Shown piece after piece: positions 22,105-31,100 of a stretch of DNA of 33,970 nucleotides. The notes beneath the pieces are model-generated. The model did no database searches and had not been told where the DNA came from. It saw nothing but the letters and a program-made list of their open reading frames with translations. The stretch's first letter is position 1. Each line of letters starts with the position of its first letter. The translations under genes and the position numbers were made by a program. This stretch comes from Variovorax boronicumulans (GTDB taxonomy: Bacteria > Pseudomonadota > Gammaproteobacteria > Burkholderiales > Burkholderiaceae_C): assembly GCF_019352895.1 (NCBI RefSeq), contig NZ_JAAAFX010000002.1, forward strand, positions 1-33,970, written 5' to 3'.

Positions 22105-25100
22105 TCAGAGCCCCAGCGTCTGGCGCTCCGCCGGCGTCAGCTGGTTGCGAGCGCCTTCATCGACGCGGCCGGCCTGGCCCAGCACCTGCACCGCGCTGCC
22201 CGGCCGGTAGCCGACCGGCGATGCAGGGGATGCATCGGACGGGCGCGCCCCACCGCCCTCCACCGCTTCGTTGCCGAAGCCCAGCACGCGCACCGTGAAC
22301 ACCGACGGCAGCGCCTGGCGCGAGGCCAGGCGCTCGCGCTGCAGCACCTCCTGCGCCGCGCCCGCGGCCTGCGAGGCGGCAGCGCTCGCATTGCTCAGCG
22401 CGCCCACGTTCACCGCGGCGACGGTCGGAATGCCCACCGACTGGCCCTTGACCTGGATGTTGGCCGCGTTCACCACCTGCAGCGCCGCCAGGTTCACGTT
22501 GCCCGACACGCGGATGCCCGCTTCGCCCGCGTCGATCGTGCCCAGGGGCGCGATCAGGTCGATGTCGCCCGCCGGCACTTCCGCGATCGGCGCCAGCGTC
22601 GCGATGCCCGCGCCCGTGCTCGGTACATCGGAAGACAGCGTGACGTTGCCCCAGCTGTCGTACACGCGCTTGGGCGGCGTGTAGACCACCGTGGTCTTCG
22701 AGCCCCGGCCCGCGTTGATGTCGCCTTCCGCCGACCAGCCCAGGATGCCGCCACCGAAGGTGGTCATGATCCGGCTCTGGCCCAGCAGGATGCTGCCCAG
22801 CGCGTAGACGTGGATGTCGCCCGCGCCCTGCGTGATCACGCCGGGCACCACGCCCGCCACGGGCTGGGGCGTTTTGCCCTCGATGCCCAGCACCTGCCGG
22901 CCCCCGGGGGTGAGCAGGGTGATGTCGCCGCCGAACAGCGTGTTGACGCCGGCGCCGCCGTACAGGGTGATGTCGCCCTGGTAGCGGACCTCTCGGCCCT
23001 GGGCATCCTGTGCCGGGAACAGCGCGGCGATGGCGTTGCGCCCCCGCAGGTAGCTGCCGTAACGCGGGCTGTCGGCATCGTTGTATTCACGGCCACCGGC
23101 TTGCAGTTCGGCGAAATACACGCTGCGCGCAAACACCCGCTGCTGCGCCGATGGCAAGGCCTGGTAGTAGCGACGGGCCGCCGCGCCGTCGCCACTGAAG
23201 CCGTAGCGTTCGGCCAGCCATGCGACCAGTTCCGCTTCATAGGTCTTGACCACCTTGCCGCCTTGATCGGCCAAGGGCACGCCGCTCTGCGCCAGGTTGG
23301 CCGGGTCCAGGTAGGGCGTCACGAAACGCAGTTCATCGAGGCCGCCACTGCCGACGCCGGCCTGCATGACGACGCTGGCGCCAGGACGCAGGTCCCCTGC
23401 CACGACAGGCCCGAGGCTGACGACCGCGGCCTTGCCTTCCATCAGGATGTTGCGGCCCGCGGAAATCTCCAGCGTGCCAGGACCGGCGACAAGGAAGGCG
23501 CTGTAGAGGATGTCGCGACCGGCCGACACCACCGACACATCGGTCGGGCTGTTGTGAACGAACAGGTTGCCACGGCTGTCGCCGCCGTAATCTCCGTTGT
23601 AGCCCGACAGGGTAGGAAAGAAGGTCGGCAAGCCCAGAGCGGTGCCCGAACTCACGATGTCACGCCCCGCCCGCATCCACACCGGGCCGGCGGCTTCATA
23701 ACGGACCTGCCCCTGCCGTGCGCCGGCGAATGTCAGGATCTCGCCGCTGCGCAGGCCCACGATGTCGCCTTGCTGCGCGTAGAACCTGGCCGGTTCTGCC
23801 TGGGCCGCCGCGCGCACAGGATCGGTCGGGCTGCGGAAGGCAAACAAGGTGTAGCCCTGTTGCGTGCTGGCCCGCACCGCGTCGCTGCCCGAGTTGGTGA
23901 TGGGGTCGTTCCGTCCCCCCAGCTCACCCATGAAGGCCGGCGCGAAAGGTTTAGGCATCGATGCCGGGCTTTCACCCGACTGGTCGACCGCATAACCACT
24001 CGCGTAGATCGAGTCGCCGGCCAGCATGGCCAGCCGGCCCTGGCTCGACGGTGCCAGCAACAACGAGTAGGTGGGGTTGTAGGGGCCCGGTCCGCTGCCC
24101 AATGCGGACGGGCCGAGATAGATGCTGCCGTTGGCGGCCACTACGCCCAGTTTGGCGGGAAAGATGAAGCGCCCGTCCGAACTCGAGTAGTTGAGCCCTT
24201 GCAGGGGTGTACCGCTGCCATTTCTGCCCAGCGAACCGGTCTGCTGACTGGGCGTCAGACTGCCGCCGGCGGAGAACATGTCAATGGCGGTGCGCTCGGT
24301 CCACAGCGAGAACCAGCTGAACCCGGCGCCATAGCTGCTGCCGTTGTAACTGAAGGCCTGGGTGTTTTCGGTGGAGATACGGCCCGGGTCGCCGGTCCCC
24401 GCCAGCACCAGGTCACCGCGGGTCGACAGGCTGGCCGTGGCATCGCCGAGCATCAGCGTGATCCCGCCGGTGGCCGTGCCCAGGCTTGCGGTGTAGGGCG
24501 AGTAGGCACGGCTCTCCTTGGTGTCGTGGTCGCCCATCCTGCTGCCGTAGTTCAAGGCAATGCCCCCCAGGCTGCCGGCCTGCAGGGTCAAGGCGCCACG
24601 CAGGTTGGTCAACACGCCGTTGAGGTTGAGCGTCTGCTGGTTGTAGCTGGCCGACAGCGTGGCGGCCGTGTTGACGCGGGTCGCACGGGCGTCCAGCCCC
24701 GGGTTCAAATCACCGCCCATGCGCACATCCAGGTCACCGCCGCCGGTCAGCAGCAGTCGACCATCGACCACGCGCCCGGTGCTGCCCACCGCCAGAACCA
24801 GTCCTTCGCTGCGCGGCGCCCGCAAACCATCGGGGTGGCCGCGGCGCACCTGCATGCCGCCATCGCCGCCCAGGTCCAGGGTCAGGTTGCCGCCGCCCAG
24901 GGTGCCCACCCCGGTGAACCCCACCAGGCGCGGCAGCAGGTCGATCTGTTGGCTGTCTTCAAACTGGGAGTTGCCGCCGCTGGTGCCCTTCACATAGGTG
25001 CCGAAGTTGATCCACCAGCTGGTGGGCACGGGCGTCACACCCGCGGTGTCGCCGGTGCCCTGGCGCCACAACCAGTTGCCCAGGTTCGCACTGTTGATTT

Positions 25101-28100
25101 GGGTGCGGCCGTCGTTGGGCATGATCGCCTCTGCGTTCGGCGTCCAGACATCGCCCGTCAGGCTGCCGCCCGTGCGCAGCAACAGGTTGCCGCCGCCGTC
25201 GGGATACCAGGCTGCGTAAGGGCTGGCGCCGCCGGCATCGACCAGGGCTTCATGCGCCTTGGCTGCGCTGCCCAGGACCGTGCCATCTGCGGCGGTGGCA
25301 CGGGCGCGGTTGAAGTCGGCGGCAGCGGCGCCGGCGCGCGCCGCGCTGGAGGTCCCGGCGGTGTAGATGCCGTAAGGCGATTGCATCGACACATTGCCGG
25401 AGGCGATCAGGTCCAGGTCACCGGTGCCGGTGCGCAGCACGCTGAAATGCTGGCTCACCGGCGAGACCCGTTTGACCGCACCGACGATCACCTGCTCGGG
25501 TACGGCGGGCGTCGGTTCACCCTGGGAAACGCAAAACCCATCGTCGCAAAAGCTTTCTTCATTGGGCAATACCGGTTGCCCAGGGGTATAGCCAAGGATG
25601 GCGGCGTCTTCGTTCCAAACGTACTTGACGAGCACACAGTTGCCCGGCTCACCACACATGTCCAGGAAGTCCGCTGGCACCGGCGTACCCGCCTCGACGC
25701 CATACAACTCGGCGGCAAGTTCATCCCAGTACCAGGCGCCGCCCGGCTGGGCCGGTTTTCCCGGGATGATTTTCTTGTCATGGGTTTCGTAGATGCCGTA
25801 GTGCGTGTCGGCCAGGGTCAGGTCGCCGGCAAAGGCGGGCTTGATCGAACGGGTGTCGGCCGCCTGGATGTCGGCGCCGGACACCAGGCGCAACGACCAC
25901 GACTGCGAGCCCTCGGCCAGCATCGGCGCCACCGCCCAGTTCTGGCGCTGGAGGGCGCCGGTCACGGTGCGCAACGGCACCGACAGCGCGCCATCCGGCA
26001 GCTTGAGGTCGGTGCCATAAGGAATCAGCGCGCCGACCCGGAGTGCCAGGTTGCCGGCCAGCAGCACGCCGTCGGCTGCGCTGCCCGTGACGGGCCCGCG
26101 GCTGGGCAAGGGCACGCCCGCGGGCCAGGTCATGGCGCGCAGGGAGGCCGCGCCTGTCAACACCGTGCCCGCATCCAGCCGCGTGCCCGCGGCCAACAGC
26201 ACCGGTGCTTTCAGCAAGGTGCCGGCGGCATACAGCACGGTGCCCGCGCTGTCGCGCACCGCCGCGCTCAACACGGTGTTGGCCGGCAGGGTCAACGCGG
26301 CATCCAGGACGCCCTGCGTTGGCAGCACCGTGCCTTGGGCCAAGGTGGTGGCCTTGATCGGCAACGCATAGTTCAGTGTCTTGCCGACGGGGAACGCGCT
26401 GCCATCGGCCAGCACCACGCCGGGGCCGGGCACGATCACGTCGCCACCGAACCCTTGCAGGCCCGGGGTCAGCACCCAGCCGTTGTCGTCCGGGGTGGGC
26501 GGCGGCGGTGCAAAGCCGTCGTTGATGCTGCCGTAGATGTCCAGGTTGCCACCGGCGCGCACCACCAGGCTGCCGACTTCGCCCGAACCGTAGACCGCGG
26601 TCTTCGGCGTGTGCGGGTTGACGCTGGCGTAGCGCATGCCCGACAGGTCCAGGTCGCCGCTGACCACCAGGTCGCCTTCGGTGACGATTTCGACGCCTGG
26701 GCGCAGGCGGAAGGCATCGCGATAGCCGCCGTTGTTCAGGCCGGCGAGTTTGCCGTTCATCAGCCCGTCGTTGCGCAGGGCGTTGTCGATGAAGACCTCG
26801 CTGAGCGCGTGCTTCTGGTCCAGGTAATGCTGGTCGATGACCTGGTACGGCCGGCCGTTGGCCGACGGTTCCGTGCCGATCGGTGCATCGGTGTAGCGGG
26901 CCACGGCGTTGAGCGCGATGGAACGCGCGCCCCGCACATCGACCGGTCCACGGGCATCGATGTCCACGTCATTGCCATTCAGCCGAGGCGCGTTCAGCTC
27001 CAGCGTGCCGCGGGCCAGGCCGTCGTACTGCCCCGGGCCACTGCCCGGGGCCGCCGCCGTGCCGTGACGCAAGTCGATGCGCGTGCCTTCGGCCAGGGTC
27101 AGTCGGCCCTCGCCACTGTTGAGTTCCACCACTGCACGGTTGGGTGCGTCGATGATCTTGCCGTAGCTGTCGACCCGCAAGGCCGTGCCATGCGCATCCA
27201 GCACCGCGCTGCCGGCGAGGGTCAGGCCGTGCTGGCCGGCCAGGCGAATCGTGCCGACGCGTTCGCCGCTGGCGTCGATGGTGCCCACCACCGTCAAGCT
27301 GCCGTTGTCCACCGAGACGTTGACCTGGTTGGACTTGAGTTCATCGCCGATCACCAGGCTGCCCTGCTTGATCTGGAAGCTGCGCGAGCCGAACACCAGG
27401 CCCTGGTTCAGGCGCTGGTTCAGGGCGGCGAAATCGCCCAGCTGCTGCGCACGGATGTCCACCCCGCCCGCCTTGTACGGCACCAGGGTGCCACCGGCGT
27501 CGTAGTGGCCGCTGCCACCGGCGCGAACCTGCCCTTGCAGGTCGACCCACCCGGCGCCAGCGTCCACGGCCACGGCCTTGAGCAAGCCGCCCTGGTTGTG
27601 TTGGGCCGACAGGTCGATCAGCGAACCGGCCGCCTGGCGAATGTTGCCGTGGCGGCTCTCCAGCGTGACGTCGCCGCCCCAGCTGTACTTGCCGACGTCG
27701 TTGATCTGCACCTTGCGCCCAGCGAGGTCCAGGCGCGAAGCCGCACCCAGGATCAGCGCTTCGTCGGCGCTCACGGTCAGCTTGCCGCTGGGCAGCACCA
27801 CCGACGTGTCGATCCTCACGCTGCGCCCGGCCAGCAGCAACTCGGCGCCCAGGGCGTCGATGGCCGCGGCATCCACCGCCGCCGCGCCGCTGGCCGGGGC
27901 CACCACCGTCAGCGCACCGCCGGCGCTGATCCGGTTGACCGAGCCGGCCTCGCCCGTGAGCAAGGGCGTGCGGAGGGTCAGGTTGCCGCCACTGTAGGCA
28001 AAGCCCTTGCCGGCTTCGTAAGCCCCCTGGGACTGATGCACCGCCAGGCTGCCCTTGTGGTTGGCCGTGATGCGTTCGCTGGCGTTGAGGTGGACGTTGG

Positions 28101-31100
28101 CAAAACCCAGCGTCATGCGGCCGTTGTCGGTCAGGCCGTCGGGCTGGGCATCGGGGCCCTGCCCGAATTCGATGCGCCGGGCCTGCAGCTCCAGGGTGCC
28201 GCTGCCGGTGCCCGCGCCGTTGCCGACCACCGCCGGTGGCGCGCTGGTGGCGCCGCCCCAGACCAGGGTGCCGGTCTGGATCAGCGCCAGGTCGCCCGCG
28301 TGGCCATGACCGTAGATCGCCGGGGTCGTCAGCAGCAGTTCGTCGAGCAGCGACCTGCCCGCGCTGTCGAGGGTGCTGAGGGTCGTCGTGCCGTGGAAGT
28401 TCAGGGACTGCCCGGCGGTCAGTGCCAGGCTCTGCAGCGCCGGTGCGCCGGTGGAGGTATCGCCACGCAGCAGCCGGTCCATCACCTGCTGATTCAGGGT
28501 CAGGCCCGAGGGCAACACGCCCCGTGCAGCGGCGTCGGCCAGCGACTCCGCGCTGCCGACGTTGATCCCGCCCACCGCCAGCGCGAGATGGCGGGTGCCG
28601 TAGCGCACGCTGTCGTCCAGGACAAAGCGGTTGGTGGTGGCGAAGGCGATCGAGCCCTCGGAATACAGCGACGTTTCAGCGCCGCAGGCGGCCGGCTTGC
28701 ACGCGCCGATCAGGATGCTGCCCGGTCCGATGAAACCATTGCCGCTGACCGGGGCGAGCATCTGCAAGCGACCATTGGAAACCGCCAGCACGCTGCGATC
28801 GCCGGGCCTGTAGATGAAACCGTCCTTCGAGTCATAGGCTGCCTGGCCGCGACCCAGGGTGTTGATCGACGCGCCTTGTTCGATCTCGATGGCGTCTGCG
28901 GATCTTCCTGTCATCAAGAACACCTCCGGCGCGGCCAGGGTCGCGCCCTGGCGGAGGGTCACCGAAGCGGCGGTGTTTCCTGTGTCGAATCCGACGAAGT
29001 TGCCCCCCTGGCCATATCGCACCGACATCTGGCCGCCGACCACCAGACGCGCGGCACCCAAGGCATTCAAGGCGCTGGCGCGCACCGACACCATCGACGT
29101 CACGCCACTGGCCTGGGCGGTGTCGGAAATGATTTCGATGTCGCCGCCGGCGCCGGAGCCCACCTGGACAGCGGCGCCGAAGCCGCCTGCGGCGGGCTTG
29201 AAGCGCCCCTTGCCGTCAAAGATGAAGCCCAGGCCCTGTCGACCGGCGATCAGTTCCAGACCCAGGGTCTTGGCGTCGGCTTCCAGCGCCGCCCGGGGGA
29301 CGCCCAGGCGTGCCGCATCGGCGCGCACGAAATCCGCGTAGCGGGTTTCGTTGTACTGGGCGTAACGGCGCAGCACCTCCGCCGGGGTGACGATCACCTG
29401 GCTGGCCAGGCTGTCGCGAAGCCCGGTGTGCGCAATCGACAGCACGCCGTCGGTTGACCAGGAACCGTTGTTCATGGCCGAGACGCGTGGCGTGGCAGCG
29501 GCGGCGACGAGGGCCGGAGCCCGGCCGTTGACCTCGACCCGGAACGCCCCCGGCAGCAAGGCGTAAGTGGACGGCAGCAAGGTGTAGGTGCCCGCCGGCA
29601 GGCCGGGAACGCCGGCACCGATGCGGATCTGTTGCCCCACGAGCGGCTGGGTGGCGCCCGCTTCGCCGCCGCTGGGCGCGACCCCGGGCTGGACGCCCGG
29701 AACGATCGCATAGACCGGGTTGGTGGCCAGCCCCGGCAAGCTGAAGCGTCCGTCCGCGCCGATTTGCAGCAGGGGGTTGTAGCGCGCATCGGTGGAGCCG
29801 CCCCGCCCGGAAACAAAGGCCGCGCCGAACAATTCGCCGCCGCCGGAAAGGTCCAGCACCGCATCCCGCTGCACATTCAGCGCGCGCCCCGACAGCTGCA
29901 GGCCGACCACCAGATTGCTGGAGTCGCTGGTGCCACCGACGCCCAGCAGTTGCACCTGCTTGCCGTCGTACTGCCAGGTCACGCCGTCGACCGTCCCGCC
30001 ATACGGCAGCACCAGCCCCTCGGCGCTGACCGAGGTCAGGCTGCCGGGCAGCAGGTCGATCACCTTGGTGGAACGGGTGACGCCCTCGTTCACGCCCAGG
30101 GTGAGCTTGCCCATGGGGGCCCGCAGCACGCCACCTTGTTCGATGGTCGAGGCACTCAGCGACAGGCTGCCGAACACGGAATAAGGCTGCGCCGGGGCCG
30201 CACTGCCGACCCGGCCGATGCGCAAGGTGCGCGCCGGATCGAAGTCACCCCCCGTGAAGCCGGCCGTGACCTGCGCGACGGCGCCGGTCGCCGGGTAGAT
30301 TTGCGCTGCCGTCAGGTTCAGGTCGGCCTGGGTCGTCAGGACGGTTTTGCCCTGCGAGGTGGTGCCCGCCAGAAAGCGCATGTCCCCTTGGCTGGACAGC
30401 TCGGCCTGGTCGAAGGCACGGCGGTCGACGGTGCCGGCCAGCGCCTTGGAGCGCTCGGCATGGGCGCCGAGGTTGACGCCGTCGCGCACGTCCAGCACGT
30501 TGGCGGCTTCGACCCGCAACACACCGGCCGCGCCCTGGGTGGAAACACCGCCCTGGACCGTCGGGCGGACCAGGCTGTCGGTCCCCGCATTGGCGTTGCC
30601 CACCCCGGCCAGGCGCACAGAAGGTGCCGCCAGCAGCACTCGGGACAGACGGTCGGCGCCGTCCGCCAGGGCCAGGGCCCCGGAATACAGGTTCAAGCTC
30701 TGCCCCAGACGCAGGGACACGTCGCCGTCGAAGCTGATCAGGCCATTGCTCAGCAGCGACAGGTTGTCGAAGCCGCCGGCGTCGACCTGAGCGGCCGTCA
30801 ACCGGCCATGGCCGTAAGCCAGGCTGCCTGCGGCCGACGCGGCGGTGCTGCCGACCGGCAACGGCGTGCCGGGGTCGGCGGCACTGACGATCACCTCGCG
30901 GGCCTGTCGCACCCCGGCGGTGGCGGCCTCGACATACAGCGGCGTTTCCAGCGCCACGTTCAGGGTGCCGCCCGCGGCACCTGCGCCGCCGCTGCTGGCC
31001 TTGAGCGCACCGTCCAGGTACACGCCGTTGTTGGACGCCAGGGAGATGCTGCCGCCACGGCTGGCAATGACGCCCGCACCGGCGCCTGGCAGGTCCAGCA

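Noticed and set aside
22105..22600. A CDI-type toxin or immunity gene at the hemagglutinin C-terminus
   Set aside because: There is no VENN-like motif or toxin domain, and no small gene between the stop codon and the terminator.
21949..29457. A 2,502-codon open frame on the plus strand, opposite the right hemagglutinin gene
   Set aside because: Its product is dominated by His, Arg, Gln and Ala with no recognisable domain. It is the expected antisense shadow of a GC-rich, strongly codon-biased gene whose minus-strand product is a clear hemagglutinin.
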